Positions 36,306 to 46,476 of a stretch of DNA of 64,000 nucleotides are shown here, in pieces (position 1 is the first letter of the stretch; every line of letters begins with the position of its first letter). The translations under genes were made by a program, and so were the position numbers. The notes beneath the pieces are model-generated. The model saw nothing but the letters and a program-made list of their open reading frames with translations. It made no database searches and was not told where the DNA came from. Source of the DNA: Clostridia bacterium (GTDB lineage Bacteria > Bacillota > Clostridia > Lachnospirales > Anaerotignaceae); the NCBI GenBank assembly GCA_022651385.1, contig JALCQR010000005.1, positions 1 through 64,000 on the forward strand, in the 5' to 3' direction.

Positions 36306-37410
36306 TTAACTGTGTATCCAGCCAAGGTATGCGTAAATAAAATTATCAATATTTCCGTCCATTACCGACTGCACGTTTCCTGTTTCCTCGCTTGTTCTTG
36401 TATCCTTAACCATTGTATAAGGCATAAAAACATAGCTTCTAATCTGGCTGCCCCAGCTGTTTTCCTTAATGTCGCCTCTGATTTCAGCCAGTTTCTGCAA
36501 ATTTTCCTCAATCTTTACCTCAAGAAGTTTCGACTTCAGCATTTTCATTGCTGTTTCTTTATTACTATGCTGGCTTCTCTCGTTTTGACACTGAACAACA
36601 ATGCCTGTAGGAAAATGTGTAATACGAATAGCGGATGATGTTTTATTAATATGCTGTCCGCCGGCGCCGCTTGAACGGTAAGTATCAACACGGATATCAT
36701 CCGGGTTTATAACTATTTCGGTATCATCGCTTATCTCAGGCATAACATCGCATGACGCAAATGATGTATGGCGCCTTCCGGCCGAATCAAAAGGCGACAC
36801 ACGCACAAGCCTGTGAACGCCCTTTTCACTTTTCAATAATCCGTAAGCATTTTGGCCTGTAACTGAAAACGTAACCGATTTTATACCGGCCTCATCGCCT
36901 TCAAGATAGTCGAGAGTTTCACACTTAAAACCTTTCTTTTCCGACCATTTGTTATACATACGGAAAAGCATGCTAACCCAGTCGCAGGCTTCAGTTCCGC
37001 CCTCTCCGGCATGCAAAGTCACAATAGCGTTTTCTTTGTCGTATTCGCCGTCAAGAAGCGTGCTTATTTTAAGGTCGTCATATTTTTGTATGAATTTTTC
37101 CTTAAGCTCTTTTACCTCGTCAATTACAGACGCGTCGTCTTCCTCATTGCCCATTTCGATAAGTGTATTTATATCATCGTATGTGCCGATAAGTTCATCA
37201 TAACCGCCTACTTTGTCTTTTAAAGCAGCTGTCTGCTGGAGAATTTTTTTGCCTTTCTCCATGTTGTTCCAAAATTCCGGGTCCGCTGCAATTTCCTCTA
37301 ACTCTTTTATTTTGTCTCTCGAGTTAGCGACGTCAAAGTAGATCCCCCATTTCCTTTAATTTTTCGTTGTAACCTGACATTTCCTGCGCAATCGCGTCAA
37401 GTTCAAACAT
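36306..37410 (-). CDS. prfB: peptide chain release factor 2 (programmed +1 frameshift)
   Basis: Joined product of 367 residues. Zero frame starts at ATG 37410 (GGGGAG upstream), encodes 25 codons to CTT and hits TGA at 37333-37335. Reading then continues in the +1 frame from GAC (37334) to 36306. RF2 releases peptides at UGA and UAA, so the internal UGA makes an autoregulatory loop. Seen: anticodon-like motif SPF (RVSPFDSAGRRHTSFAS) and the peptidyl-hydrolase GGQ (RSSGAGGQHINKT). Reading only the downstream frame would wrongly truncate the protein. Confidence 0.96.
37332..37348 (-). promoter_or_regulatory. RF2 recoding site
   Basis: On the minus strand GGGGG (37344-37348) acts as internal Shine-Dalgarno-like stimulator just upstream of CTA-CTT-TGA-C, the canonical slippery CTT-TGA-C. 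Confidence 0.93.
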
Positions 37411-37470
37411 AAAATCACTCCCCATTTATTTATTTTTCCACAGCATTATAAATGCCGAATGTGGCTAATA

Positions 37471-40062
37471 TTATTCATCTCTGCCGCAGCAGTATTTGTA
37501 TTTTTTGCCGCTGCCGCAAGGGCAAGGGTCATTTCTGCCTACTTTAGCTTTCTTTCTCTGCTTAGGCATTGCTTTAGATGTGTCGTCTTTATTTGTAAAC
37601 ATTGGTTTTTGTACTTCTTCTCTGACAGGCTGGCTTACAATTCTTACATGGAAAAGCCCTCTTACAGTTTCAAGCTGTATATTAAAACTAAGTTCGTTAA
37701 ACATATCATAGCTGATATATTTATATTCTATAAGCGGGTCTCTCTGAGCATAAGCATGAAGCCCGATGCCCTGACGCATCTGGTCCATATCATCAATGTG
37801 GTCCATCCATTTTGAGTCGATAACACGAAGCATTACCACACGCTCAATTTCTCTCATGCGCTCTTCTGTTCCGGTTTCGTCTGTTGCGTTTATTTCATCT
37901 TCCTTAGCCTCATAAAGCTTTACGGCCCTTTCATATGTCTCATCAATAAGTGTTGCCTTATTCATAGTTTTTAAGTCTTCATCTGTAAGTTTGACAGGAG
38001 GCATCGGCATTATATTGCCAAGGTACTCGTTAAACCCGTTCATGTCCCAGTCTTCAGGAAATTCTATTTCGCCTACATATACCTCTGCAGCATGAGTGAT
38101 TATTGATTTTATCATCGAAAGGACACTGTCTCTGAGGTTTTCGCCGAAAAGCACTCTTTTTCTCTCGCCGTAAATTATTTCTCTCTGCTCATTCATTACC
38201 TCGTCATATTCAAGCAGATGTTTACGTGTTGCGAAGTTGTTGCCCTCAACTTTTTTCTGAGCGTTTTCAATTGCCTTTCCGAGCATGCCGTGCTCAATAG
38301 GCTCATCCTCTTCAATTCCCAAAGTATCAACTATTTTTTTAGTCTTGTCCCCTCCGAAAAGACGCATAAGGTCGTCCTCAAGAGAGATGTAAAATCTTGA
38401 CTCTCCCGGGTCTCCCTGACGTCCGCTACGGCCTCTGAGCTGATTGTCGATACGTCTTGACTCATGTCTTTCAGTACCAATTATTTTAAGTCCTCCCAGC
38501 TCTTTAACTCCTTCTCCAAGCTTAATATCGGTACCACGTCCTGCCATGTTTGTAGCAATTGTCACGGCACCTTTTTGTCCGGCAAGGGCTACAATTTCGG
38601 CTTCTTTTTCATGAAACTTGGCATTAAGCACCTGATGAGGAATACCGCGTTTTCTTAAAAGATTGCTGAGTTTTTCCGATTTTTCAATTGTTATCGTACC
38701 TACAAGCACAGGCTGGCCTGCTGCGTGAGTTTTCTCAATATCGTTGGCAACAGCTCTGAATTTTGCTTCTTCCGTTTTATAAACGATATCCGTAAGGTCT
38801 TTTCTGCAGATAGGAAGATTTGTAGGAATGACTATAACGTCCATTCCGTAAATGTTTCTAAACTCTGATTCCTCTGTCTGAGCAGTACCTGTCATACCGC
38901 ACTTTTTCTTGTATTTGTTAAAGAAGTTCTGAAATGTTATTGTGGCAAGCGTACGGCTTTCACGCCTAACCTCAACGCCTTCTTTAGCCTCAATAGCCTG
39001 ATGGAGACCGTCCGAATATCTTCTGCCCGGCATAATACGGCCCGTAAATTCGTCAACTATCATTACCTCGCCGTCTTTAATAACGTAGTCCTTATCAAGG
39101 GCCATTTGATAGTTGGCTTTAAGAGCGTTGTTTATGTGGTGAAGAATCTCCAAGTTTTCAGGGTCCGAAAGGTTTTCGAGCTTGAAAAATCTCTCGGCTT
39201 TTTCAACACCCTGCTGGGTAAGGTTAACTGTTTTGGATTTTTCATCCACAACAAAATCGCCCTCCTCCACCATTTCTTCTTTAATAATAGGGTTAAGGGC
39301 TTCTTCCTCATTTACAATGCGTCCTTTTATTAAACTTTTTGAAAAACGGTCGGCAACCTCGTAAAGCTGTGTGCTTTTTGTGCCGCTTCCCGAAATAATA
39401 AGAGGAGTTCTGGCCTCATCAATAAGAACCGAGTCAACCTCATCGATAATGGCAAAATTAAGTCCCCTCTGTACCATCTGTTCTTTTCTTACAACCATAT
39501 TGTCACGAAGATAGTCAAATCCATACTCGTTGTTTGTGCCGTAAGTTATGTCACAGTTGTACATCTCACGTCTTTCCTCGTTGTCCATGCCGTTTAAAAT
39601 AACACCGACTGTAAGGCCCATGAACTTGTAAACCTGTCCCATCCATTCGCTGTCACGCTTAGCTAAGTAATCGTTTACTGTAACAACGTGTACGCCTCCG
39701 CCTGTAATAGCGTTAAGATAAGCCGGAAGCGTTGCCACAAGCGTTTTTCCTTCGCCTGTTTTCATCTCGGCTATACGGCCTTGATGCATAACGACACCAC
39801 CGATTACCTGAACACGGAAAGGTTTCATGCCTACTGAACGTCCTGCGCCTTCTCTTACTGCAGCATAAGCCTCCGGCAAAAGGTCGTCAAGAGTCTCGCC
39901 TTTTTTATATCTTTCCTTAAACTCATCTGTCTTGGCTCTAAGCTCGTCATCGGTAAGCTTCTCCATTGCATCACTGTATGAAAGCACCTTGTCAACAATC
40001 GGATTTATTTTTTTTATCTCTTTTTCACTGTAGTTTCCAAAAATCTTTTCTATAAGACCCAT
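37471..40062 (-). CDS. secA: preprotein translocase ATPase SecA
   Basis: 863 residues. [11 protein letters not shown] (Walker A, about 100-110), [37 protein letters not shown], helical scaffold and the C-terminal zinc-binding SEC-C motif [15 protein letters not shown]. Drives protein export through SecYEG. ATG 40062 ([10 protein letters not shown]) follows GAGGTGA; the 39-residue upstream extension has no family match. The zinc tail binds SecB or ribosomes in other species. Confidence 0.97.
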   Translation of the reverse strand: MGLIEKIFGNYSEKEIKKINPIVDKVLSYSDAMEKLTDDELRAKTDEFKERYKKGETLDDLLPEAYAAVREGAGRSVGMKPFRVQVIGGVVMHQGRIAEMKTGEGKTLVATLPAYLNAITGGGVHVVTVNDYLAKRDSEWMGQVYKFMGLTVGVILNGMDNEERREMYNCDITYGTNNEYGFDYLRDNMVVRKEQMVQRGLNFAIIDEVDSVLIDEARTPLIISGSGTKSTQLYEVADRFSKSLIKGRIVNEEEALNPIIKEEMVEEGDFVVDEKSKTVNLTQQGVEKAERFFKLENLSDPENLEILHHINNALKANYQMALDKDYVIKDGEVMIVDEFTGRIMPGRRYSDGLHQAIEAKEGVEVRRESRTLATITFQNFFNKYKKKCGMTGTAQTEESEFRNIYGMDVIVIPTNLPICRKDLTDIVYKTEEAKFRAVANDIEKTHAAGQPVLVGTITIEKSEKLSNLLRKRGIPHQVLNAKFHEKEAEIVALAGQKGAVTIATNMAGRGTDIKLGEGVKELGGLKIIGTERHESRRIDNQLRGRSGRQGDPGESRFYISLEDDLMRLFGGDKTKKIVDTLGIEEDEPIEHGMLGKAIENAQKKVEGNNFATRKHLLEYDEVMNEQREIIYGERKRVLFGENLRDSVLSMIKSIITHAAEVYVGEIEFPEDWDMNGFNEYLGNIMPMPPVKLTDEDLKTMNKATLIDETYERAVKLYEAKEDEINATDETGTEERMREIERVVMLRVIDSKWMDHIDDMDQMRQGIGLHAYAQRDPLIEYKYISYDMFNELSFNIQLETVRGLFHVRIVSQPVREEVQKPMFTNKDDTSKAMPKQRKKAKVGRNDPCPCGSGKKYKYCCGRDE

Positions 40063-40405
40063 TTTTATAGTCACCTCAAGATAATGTGTACGCCTGAAAA
40101 TGCGCATTAAAACTTTATTATAATAGTCTATCAGATTACGCAAAATACTGCAAGATAAATTGAAATATGTAATCAAAATTAAACATTCCGTTTACAAATA
40201 GTCTATATTTAAAAAAAGCTCCGTATTAACGGAGCATAGATGCCTTGGCTAAGCCAATTAAAATATGTTTTAAGTACCGTAAAAATGTGCTGACATGGCA
40301 AATTTAAACTTTTTAAAACCTTGGTATTCCATCCCTCTCTCTGACCGTCCATATTCCATATTGTCAGTAATTTTGCTAAAGCAAAATCCGCCTTTGGCCA
40401 TACTG
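40063..40405. other. gene-free spacer with a terminator and repeat debris
   Basis: It holds the secA upstream region, a terminator (40211-40235) and, at 40365-40393, a 27-29-nt sequence (CAGTAATTTTGC...GCAAAATCCGCCT) that also occurs inverted at 17495-17521 in the MITE-like element. No gene. Confidence 0.6.
40211..40235 (-). terminator. terminator of the 40406-40810 gene
   Basis: Minus strand GCTCCGT, loop TAAT, ACGGAGC, then seven T. Confidence 0.85.
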
Positions 40406-40810
40406 TTATTTTACGTCGGCTTTAGCAAGTTCTGTCATGTCTTCTATTTTGCCTATTTCATGAGCTATTATGTGTTCTCTGGTGATTATGCATAAAACTT
40501 CGCGGTCATTTTTGCCTATGATTTCACCTTCAATTATTCTTTTCTGAAGAGTGGTAATCCTTACAATCATGCCCGATGTAAATATTTTCCCTCTGAAACA
40601 TATAGTCCCCACAGGAAACATTGCCTTGCATTTTGCTATAATATCCAAACGTTCTTTTTCCGTAGGCATCCTTTTAGGCTCACTTTGGCTCATTTGTCTT
40701 AGGCTTTTTCTGATTCTGTTAAAACCAAGAATGATTTGTGTTATCACAAATGCCAGCAATGCGGCGTATATAACATCAACTGTTGACAGATTCATTATTC
40801 CTTTCAACAT
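40406..40810 (-). CDS. membrane-anchored protein of unknown function
   Basis: 134 residues; one N-terminal membrane helix (VDVIYAALLAFVITQIILGF, about 10-29) and a cytosolic domain with KERLDIIAKCKAMFPVGTIC followed by a beta-rich half, ending acidic. The start follows AAGGAGGGG. No family recognised; the beta-rich part resembles a small SH3-like or PRC-like barrel at best. It sits alone between secA and the decarboxylase with its own terminator. Confidence 0.7.
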   Translation of the reverse strand: MLKGIMNLSTVDVIYAALLAFVITQIILGFNRIRKSLRQMSQSEPKRMPTEKERLDIIAKCKAMFPVGTICFRGKIFTSGMIVRITTLQKRIIEGEIIGKNDREVLCIITREHIIAHEIGKIEDMTELAKADVK

Positions 40811-40855
40811 AAAGACCCCTCCTTAAATGACTTTTTTTTACAATCTTTTCTTACA

Positions 40856-42259
40856 TTAACTCAAAATCCGAATTTTTTCAAGTCTCTGATGTGTACATCC
40901 AACTATTTCGACTCCGCTTTCGGCATAATTTTTAATAATATCAATAGCCTTCCGGCTGATTTTTTCTCCGGGAACTATAACAGGTATTCCGGGAGGATAC
41001 GGTATCACAAATTCCGCCGACACAAATCCGGCCGATTTCTCAAAATCAATTTCGCCTTCATTCATATAAAAAGCATCCCTCGGCTTATATATCATTTCCA
41101 TTTTAGGATATGGCATACATAAATCAGCGCTGCCATTTTTTTTAATTTCATTGTCTATTTCAAAAAGTGCTTTTTTAAGTCTTATAAATCCCTCATCATC
41201 ATCGCTGGGTGTGCAGATGGCTGTAAAATGTCCCGGGCAGCTCATTTCAAGCACAATTTTTCTTTCTTCCAGCTTTGAGGCAATTTCCGTACCTTTTATA
41301 TTTTTACTTATAACAGTAAGTTTTGAAATGTCAATATCTTTTATACCATATTTCCCTATATATTTTTCATCCAAAAGCCGCATGTTTTTGAAATTAAACT
41401 TTTGCCTGTATAATCTTATTTTGTCCATAAATATTTTATACCGCTTTCGGCCATTTTTTTCAAGCTCATCTCTGCATTTATCCATAACAGACATAAAAAT
41501 ATATGACGGACTTGATGTCTGAATCATTGAAAGAGTTTTCATTATTCTTTGTGAGTCAACATGTTTTGTTCCAATATGAAGCACCGATGTCTGAGTAGGA
41601 GCATCAAGTGTTTTGTGCATGCTCTGCACCACTATGTCGGCACCCTGCTCAAGAGCGCTTTTAGGCAGAATATCAGAAAAAGGAAAATGAGCGCCGTGTG
41701 CTTCGTCAACAATAAGTAACATTCCATTATCGTGGGCATATTCGGCTATTTTTTCCACATCAGAACAAATTCCCTCGGCAGTGGGACTTGTGATTATCAC
41801 AGCTTTTGCGTCGGGATTTTCGTAAATGGCCTTTTTAATTTTCTCAGCGTCAATGCCGCCTGTAATATCCGTATTTGGTATTTGTTCCGGATATACGTAT
41901 ATAGGCACGGCACCTGAAAAAACAAACGCCGAATATACACTTTTATGGCAGTTTCTGGCCGCTATAATTTTTTCTCCTTCTCTGCATACGGCGGTAACTG
42001 CCGCAATAAGACTTCCGCTTGAGCCGTTTACCGAAAAAAAACTTTTTTCAGCGCCGTATAAAGCCGCCATTTTTTCCTCGGCTTCTTTAATTACGTCTTT
42101 CGGGTTCATAAGGTTGTCAAAACCATTTATTTCAGTAATGTCCATGCTGAAAATATCCCATTCTGGTATTCCCCTTCCCATTTTATGCCCTGGCATGTGA
42201 AAAGGGTATATATTTTCTCTTCTGTGTTTTAAAAGTTTATCGTAAAGAGGTGCAGACAT
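40856..42259 (-). CDS. Orn/Lys/Arg decarboxylase family protein
   Basis: 467-residue PLP enzyme of fold type I. N-terminal PFHMPGHKMGRG, DITEINGFDNL, cofactor-binding IVDEAHGAHF and SMHKTLDAPTQTSVLH with the Schiff-base lysine, then the C-terminal domain YPPGIPVIVPGE. The short form lacks the N-terminal wing domain of E. coli decarboxylases, like B. subtilis SpeA/YaaO. Substrate (arginine, lysine or ornithine) cannot be told. AAGGAGG upstream. Its place next to the tmk-holB-rsmI group parallels yaaO-tmk in Bacillus. Confidence 0.9.
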   Translation of the reverse strand: MSAPLYDKLLKHRRENIYPFHMPGHKMGRGIPEWDIFSMDITEINGFDNLMNPKDVIKEAEEKMAALYGAEKSFFSVNGSSGSLIAAVTAVCREGEKIIAARNCHKSVYSAFVFSGAVPIYVYPEQIPNTDITGGIDAEKIKKAIYENPDAKAVIITSPTAEGICSDVEKIAEYAHDNGMLLIVDEAHGAHFPFSDILPKSALEQGADIVVQSMHKTLDAPTQTSVLHIGTKHVDSQRIMKTLSMIQTSSPSYIFMSVMDKCRDELEKNGRKRYKIFMDKIRLYRQKFNFKNMRLLDEKYIGKYGIKDIDISKLTVISKNIKGTEIASKLEERKIVLEMSCPGHFTAICTPSDDDEGFIRLKKALFEIDNEIKKNGSADLCMPYPKMEMIYKPRDAFYMNEGEIDFEKSAGFVSAEFVIPYPPGIPVIVPGEKISRKAIDIIKNYAESGVEIVGCTHQRLEKIRILS

Positions 42260-42276
42260 ATTTCCTCCTTAAAGAA

Positions 42277-43119
42277 TCAATCTTTTTTAAGTTTTGCATA
42301 TATTTCTCTTTTAGTAATTCCTCTGTCTTTTGCCGCCAGTTTCATAGCGTCTTTTTCGCTGAAGCCGTCATTGATATATTTTTTAACATGTTCCTCAATT
42401 GAAATGCTTTCCCAGCTTTTTATTTCCTCGTTTTTTATCTCCTCAATGCTTTTTCCGGCTATTATAATCACAAACTCGCCTTTAGGCTCATTTAACTTGT
42501 AAAACTCCAAAAGCTCCGAAAGCCGGCCTCTTTTTACTTCCTCATATTTTTTAGTAATTTCCCTAACACATGCTGCTTTTCTGTCATTTGTGGCTTTTAT
42601 CAATGTTTTAAGTGTCGCACACAGTCTGTGAGGCGCCTCATAAAACACAACGGTTCTTGTTTCATTTTCAATATTTTTAAGCACATATGCACATTCTTTT
42701 TTGTCGCTCGGCAGAAACCCCTCAAAAACAAATCTTCTTGAATCCATGCCTGAAATTACGAGAGCCGTTATAACCGCTGTAGGTCCCGGAGCCGATGTAA
42801 CAGGTATTCCTTCATTAATGCAGTCTTTTGCAAGGTCACATCCCGGGTCCGATATTCCCGGCATGCCGGCATCTGTTACAAGAGCAATATTGGTTCCGCT
42901 TTTTAATTTTTCAATAAGTACAGGGCCTTTGGAATATTTGTTGTGCTCATGATAGCTTGTCATAGGCGTTGAAATATTAAAGTGATTTAAAAGCTTGAGA
43001 GTATTTCTCGTATCCTCTGCAGCAATTAAATCACAGTTTTTAAGTGTCTCTATTTCTCTAAGCGTAATGTCTCCCAAATTTCCTATAGGCGTTCCGCATA
43101 AATATAAAGTTCCGCTCAT
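42277..43119 (-). CDS. rsmI: 16S rRNA 2'-O-ribose C1402 methyltransferase
   Basis: 280 residues of the tetrapyrrole-methylase fold: LYLCGTPIGNLGDITLRE, AAEDTRNT, SYHEHN, VTDAGMPGISDPG and SAPGPTAVITAL are RsmI blocks. Uses SAM to modify C1402 in the decoding centre. ATG 43119 has CGGAGA upstream; the 5-residue longer form overlaps trmN6. Confidence 0.95.
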   Translation of the reverse strand: MSGTLYLCGTPIGNLGDITLREIETLKNCDLIAAEDTRNTLKLLNHFNISTPMTSYHEHNKYSKGPVLIEKLKSGTNIALVTDAGMPGISDPGCDLAKDCINEGIPVTSAPGPTAVITALVISGMDSRRFVFEGFLPSDKKECAYVLKNIENETRTVVFYEAPHRLCATLKTLIKATNDRKAACVREITKKYEEVKRGRLSELLEFYKLNEPKGEFVIIIAGKSIEEIKNEEIKSWESISIEEHVKKYINDGFSEKDAMKLAAKDRGITKREIYAKLKKD

Positions 43120-43130
43120 TTTTTCTCCGT

Positions 43131-43871
43131 TCATTCATAATATATCTTTATTATTTCGTCTGTATACGTTTTATCATCTTTGTAAATTATAAGTGGCGGC
43201 ATGACTTTAAGCATAGGTTTTCCGCTTCTAACAGCCTCTATAAGCACCATATTAGGCTCTCTGTCGGCATATGGATGTACAAGACGCATAATTTTAGGTT
43301 CAAGCTTATACTTTCGCAATATGCACATTATATCGGCTATTCTGTACGGTCTGTGCACCATGTAAAACCTTCCGCCGAATTTTAATAACCGTGACGACAC
43401 TCTTGCTATATCATCAAGAGAACAAAGCACCTCATGTCTGGCAATTGCCTTAGGCGTAAAACCGTTTTTAAGTCCTCCTCCGTTTTCCATGTACGGCGGG
43501 TTTGTTGTAATCACGTCAAAAGATGACAGCGGAAAAATATCGTCCGCGTTTTTTATGTCACCAGTAATAATGTCAATTTTTTCGGAAAGCCCGTTTAACT
43601 CCACACTTCTGCGGGCCATCTCAGCACTTTCCTCCTGTATCTCAAGAGCAAAAAAATGCTCCGCTTTGCTTTTTGCCTCCATAAGAATAGGTATAACACC
43701 TGTTCCGGTGCCAAGGTCAAGCACTTTTTCCCCTTTTTGGGCTTTTGCAAAATCACTTAAAAGCACAGCGTCAACGCCGAAACAAAACCTTTTCGGGTCC
43801 TGAATAAGCATGTACCCGTTTCTGTGAAGGTCGTCAACTCTTTCAAAATCATTAATCTCTACTTTTTTCAT
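43131..43871 (-). CDS. trmN6: tRNA1(Val) adenine-37 N6-methyltransferase, YabB type
   Basis: 246 residues; Rossmann methyltransferase with VLDLGTGTGVIPIL (about 50-63) and the catalytic TNPPYMENG (about 123-131), the N6-adenine signature. Corresponds to B. subtilis yabB in the ricT-yabA-yabB-yabC neighbourhood. There is no clear ribosome site; the ATG is almost fused to the ricT stop, so it is translated by coupling. Confidence 0.88.
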   Translation of the reverse strand: MKKVEINDFERVDDLHRNGYMLIQDPKRFCFGVDAVLLSDFAKAQKGEKVLDLGTGTGVIPILMEAKSKAEHFFALEIQEESAEMARRSVELNGLSEKIDIITGDIKNADDIFPLSSFDVITTNPPYMENGGGLKNGFTPKAIARHEVLCSLDDIARVSSRLLKFGGRFYMVHRPYRIADIMCILRKYKLEPKIMRLVHPYADREPNMVLIEAVRSGKPMLKVMPPLIIYKDDKTYTDEIIKIYYE

Positions 43872-43873
43872 AA

Positions 43874-44854
43874 TCAGTCAAGAGGCATGTCAAGCATATC
43901 ATTATTATTGTTGGCTTTGTTACTATTGTTATTATCGTTATTATTATTAGCTTTGTTACTATTGTTATTATCGTTATTATTATTAGCTTTGTTACTATTG
44001 TTACTATCGTTATTATTAGCTTTGTGTTTTTGTTTTTTGGTTTTTATTACTTTTATATCGCTGACATTATAGTATCCTATTGTAGGGGCATCATTTTCAT
44101 TCTTTTTTACGGCAGCTTTTACTTTTTGCATAAGCACGTTTATGGCAAGTATCTCTCCTGTTCCTTCGGGAGTAGAAACTATGTCTCCTTCATTTGGAAG
44201 ATTTTTATTTAATTCCTCATACATTTCCTCTTCATATTTAAGACAGCACATAAGCCTGCCGCATATGCCGCTTATTTTGGTTGGGTTCAGCGATAGGTTT
44301 TGTTCTTTTGCCATTTTAATTGAAACTGGGTGAAAATCGCCTAAAAACGTGGCACAGCAAAGAGGTCTTCCGCATATGCCTATGCCGTTAAGCATTTTAG
44401 CCTCATCCCTTACACCAATCTGCCTTAACTCTATACGTGTTCTGAAAACAGACGCCAGCTCTTTTACAAGCTCTCTGAAATCAACTCGTCCGTCGGATGT
44501 AAAATAAAAAATATATTTATTGTGATCAAATGTAATCTCCACATCTACAAGTTTCATGTCAAGCTTGCTTTTAGCTATTTTTTCCTCGCATATGGCAAAA
44601 GCCTCTACTTCTTTTTTGGCGTCTTCTTCCTGCTGTTTTGCGTCATTGTCATTTGCGGGACGAATTACTTTTTTTAAAGGCTGGAAAACTTCCTCATCCG
44701 TAACCATTGTGTTAGGTTTTACAATCTGGCCGTATTCCACGCCTCTTGCCGTTTCCACAATGGCAAAGCTGCCTTTTTCAAATTTATTGCCGTCGGGGTC
44801 AAAATAATATACCTTTCCGGCCTTTTTAAACCTGATTCCAACTACTTCAATCAT
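43874..44854 (-). CDS. ricT: PSP1-domain protein RicT (YaaT) with an Asn-rich tail
   Basis: 326 residues. The PSP1 core (about 55-260) has GIGICGRPLCCATFLGDF and KISGICGRLMCCLKYEEE, cysteines that bind the 4Fe-4S clusters of the RicAFT (Y-complex) RNase Y specificity factor. Beyond the normal end, about 50 residues consist of a repeated block (NNNNDNNNSNKA) and a final DMLDMPLD. The tail is encoded by a 36-bp tandem repeat. GGAGAG precedes the ATG. Confidence 0.93.
   Translation of the reverse strand: MIEVVGIRFKKAGKVYYFDPDGNKFEKGSFAIVETARGVEYGQIVKPNTMVTDEEVFQPLKKVIRPANDNDAKQQEEDAKKEVEAFAICEEKIAKSKLDMKLVDVEITFDHNKYIFYFTSDGRVDFRELVKELASVFRTRIELRQIGVRDEAKMLNGIGICGRPLCCATFLGDFHPVSIKMAKEQNLSLNPTKISGICGRLMCCLKYEEEMYEELNKNLPNEGDIVSTPEGTGEILAINVLMQKVKAAVKKNENDAPTIGYYNVSDIKVIKTKKQKHKANNNDSNNSNKANNNNDNNNSNKANNNNDNNNSNKANNNNDMLDMPLD
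43904..44011 (-). repeat. 36-bp tandem repeat in ricT
   Basis: Three head-to-tail 36-bp units (43904-43939, 43940-43975, 43976-44011), the second and third differing at one base, the first at two, plus a partial unit to about 44028. Each encodes 12 residues, so gain or loss of units keeps the frame. Confidence 0.95.
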
Positions 44855-44855
44855 A

Positions 44856-45842
44856 TTAGCTCTCCTTTATCTCCATAAACAATATTTCCATAGCAAGCTG
44901 GAAATTTGTATTGAAGCTAAGATACTTTTTTGCTTTTTTAACAGCATCAGTTATTTTCTCAAGGCTTTCAAAACTGTATTTTGCAGCCAATGAAAAAATA
45001 TCGTCTTTCATATCTTTTTCTATTATATATCTGTCATCATCAAAATATTTTGCGGCAAAAACATCTCTGTACCACATAAAAATCATATCCGTAAGTTCGC
45101 TGTAATCCTTAAATTTGTCAAGACTTCTGCCCATTGCCATTACACTTGTAAGCGACATTTTGGGAATAGAAATCAATTTTTCATAAAGCTCATGCCTCAT
45201 TGCCGAAAAATTTTCGTCCTCAGAAAGCAGCAAAGCGTTTCCAATGCTGCCCATTGAATATTCGGCATAAAAAGCGGCATCTGCCTCACTCATGTTTTTC
45301 TTTTCAATAAGAAAACGTTTTATGTCATCATTTCCAATAGGCATAAATCTCAACACAACACATCTTGACAAAACCGTAGGCAGAAAGCTTTCCGCATTTT
45401 CGGCAATCAATATTATAATAACATATTCCGGCGGTTCCTCAAGAGTTTTAAGCAAAGCGTTTTGGGCCTGAGGCGTCATTTTGTCGGCCTCGTCAACAAT
45501 AAATATTTTATACCTGAAGCTGTATTGCTTTGTCTTTACACGTTCTATTATCTGCTCTCTTATGTCGTCAACGCTCAGCGTTTTTGTTTTGGACGGATAA
45601 ACATAATATACATCAGGATTGTTCCCGCTGTCAAAGCTGTGGCATGATTTGCATATACCGCAGGATTGTCCGATTCCGTTTTCGCATTGCAGAGCCTTGG
45701 CAAAAGCGTTGGCTGTCATTTTTTTGCCGCTGCCTTTTTTGCCGCTGAAAATATAGGCGTGGGAAACCCTGTTTTTTTCCATGCTTTCATTTAAACTTTT
45801 AATTATGTCGGCATGGCCCGTTATATCGGAAAAATTATTCAT
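44856..45842 (-). CDS. holB: DNA polymerase III subunit delta'
   Basis: 328-residue clamp-loader subunit: SHAYIFSGKKGSGKKMTA (P-loop with K in place of T), zinc knuckle CGICKSC plus two further Cys, VDEADKMTPQAQNALLKTLEEPP and VLSRC. The altered P-loop fits a non-hydrolysing delta'. ATG 45842 (MNNFSDI) follows GGTGAG; it overlaps tmk by 8 nt. Confidence 0.93.
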   Translation of the reverse strand: MNNFSDITGHADIIKSLNESMEKNRVSHAYIFSGKKGSGKKMTANAFAKALQCENGIGQSCGICKSCHSFDSGNNPDVYYVYPSKTKTLSVDDIREQIIERVKTKQYSFRYKIFIVDEADKMTPQAQNALLKTLEEPPEYVIIILIAENAESFLPTVLSRCVVLRFMPIGNDDIKRFLIEKKNMSEADAAFYAEYSMGSIGNALLLSEDENFSAMRHELYEKLISIPKMSLTSVMAMGRSLDKFKDYSELTDMIFMWYRDVFAAKYFDDDRYIIEKDMKDDIFSLAAKYSFESLEKITDAVKKAKKYLSFNTNFQLAMEILFMEIKES

Positions 45843-46464
45843 TGTTCTCACCAATTATAATATCAACATATTTTTTTACCTGTTCAAACGTTTCGTCAAT
45901 TCCCTGCGAAGCGTCAATCCGCTTTATCCTCGGATATTTTTTTGAAAGTTCTATGTAACCATTATACACTTTTTTATGAAAATCAAGCTTTTCCTTTTCA
46001 ATTCTGTCAAATACTTTGCATTTTTTAACACGTTCAATTGATTTTTCAGGCGCAATGTCAAAAAACAAAGTAATGTCCGGCATTATTCCGAATGTGGCGT
46101 ATTTGTTAATTTCCTCAACCATTTTCAAGTCAAGTCCTCTTGCATATCCCTGATAGACATAGCTTGAGTCCACAAACCTGTCACATATTACAAACGTACC
46201 GCTTTCAAGAGCCGGAATTATTTTTTCCTTCATAAGCTGAGCTCTGCTTGCCGCATAAAGCAGGGCTTCCGTCTCGTAAGCCATATCCGAATTGCTTATG
46301 TCAAGAAGCAGGCTTCTTATTTTCTCACTTATATCAGTACCGCCCGGCTCACGCACAAAAAGCGTTTTAATTTTAAGCGAATGCAAATATGTTTTCAGCT
46401 TTTCAAGCTGTGTGCTTTTTCCTGAACCGTCTGTTCCTTCTGCCGTTATAAATTTACCAATCAT
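45835..46464 (-). CDS. tmk: thymidylate kinase
   Basis: 209 residues; TAEGTDGSGKSTQ (P-loop, 8-20), REPGGT, CDRFVDSSYVYQGYARGL. Phosphorylates dTMP to dTDP. Starts the tmk-holB-ricT-trmN6-rsmI series; GAGGT upstream. Confidence 0.96.
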   Translation of the reverse strand: MIGKFITAEGTDGSGKSTQLEKLKTYLHSLKIKTLFVREPGGTDISEKIRSLLLDISNSDMAYETEALLYAASRAQLMKEKIIPALESGTFVICDRFVDSSYVYQGYARGLDLKMVEEINKYATFGIMPDITLFFDIAPEKSIERVKKCKVFDRIEKEKLDFHKKVYNGYIELSKKYPRIKRIDASQGIDETFEQVKKYVDIIIGENNE

Positions 46465-46476
46465 TTTTTTACCTCA

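Noticed and set aside
44856-45842. Inactivated holB because of the P-loop change
   Set aside because: Delta' subunits normally lack ATPase activity, so a degenerate P-loop is expected and not decay.
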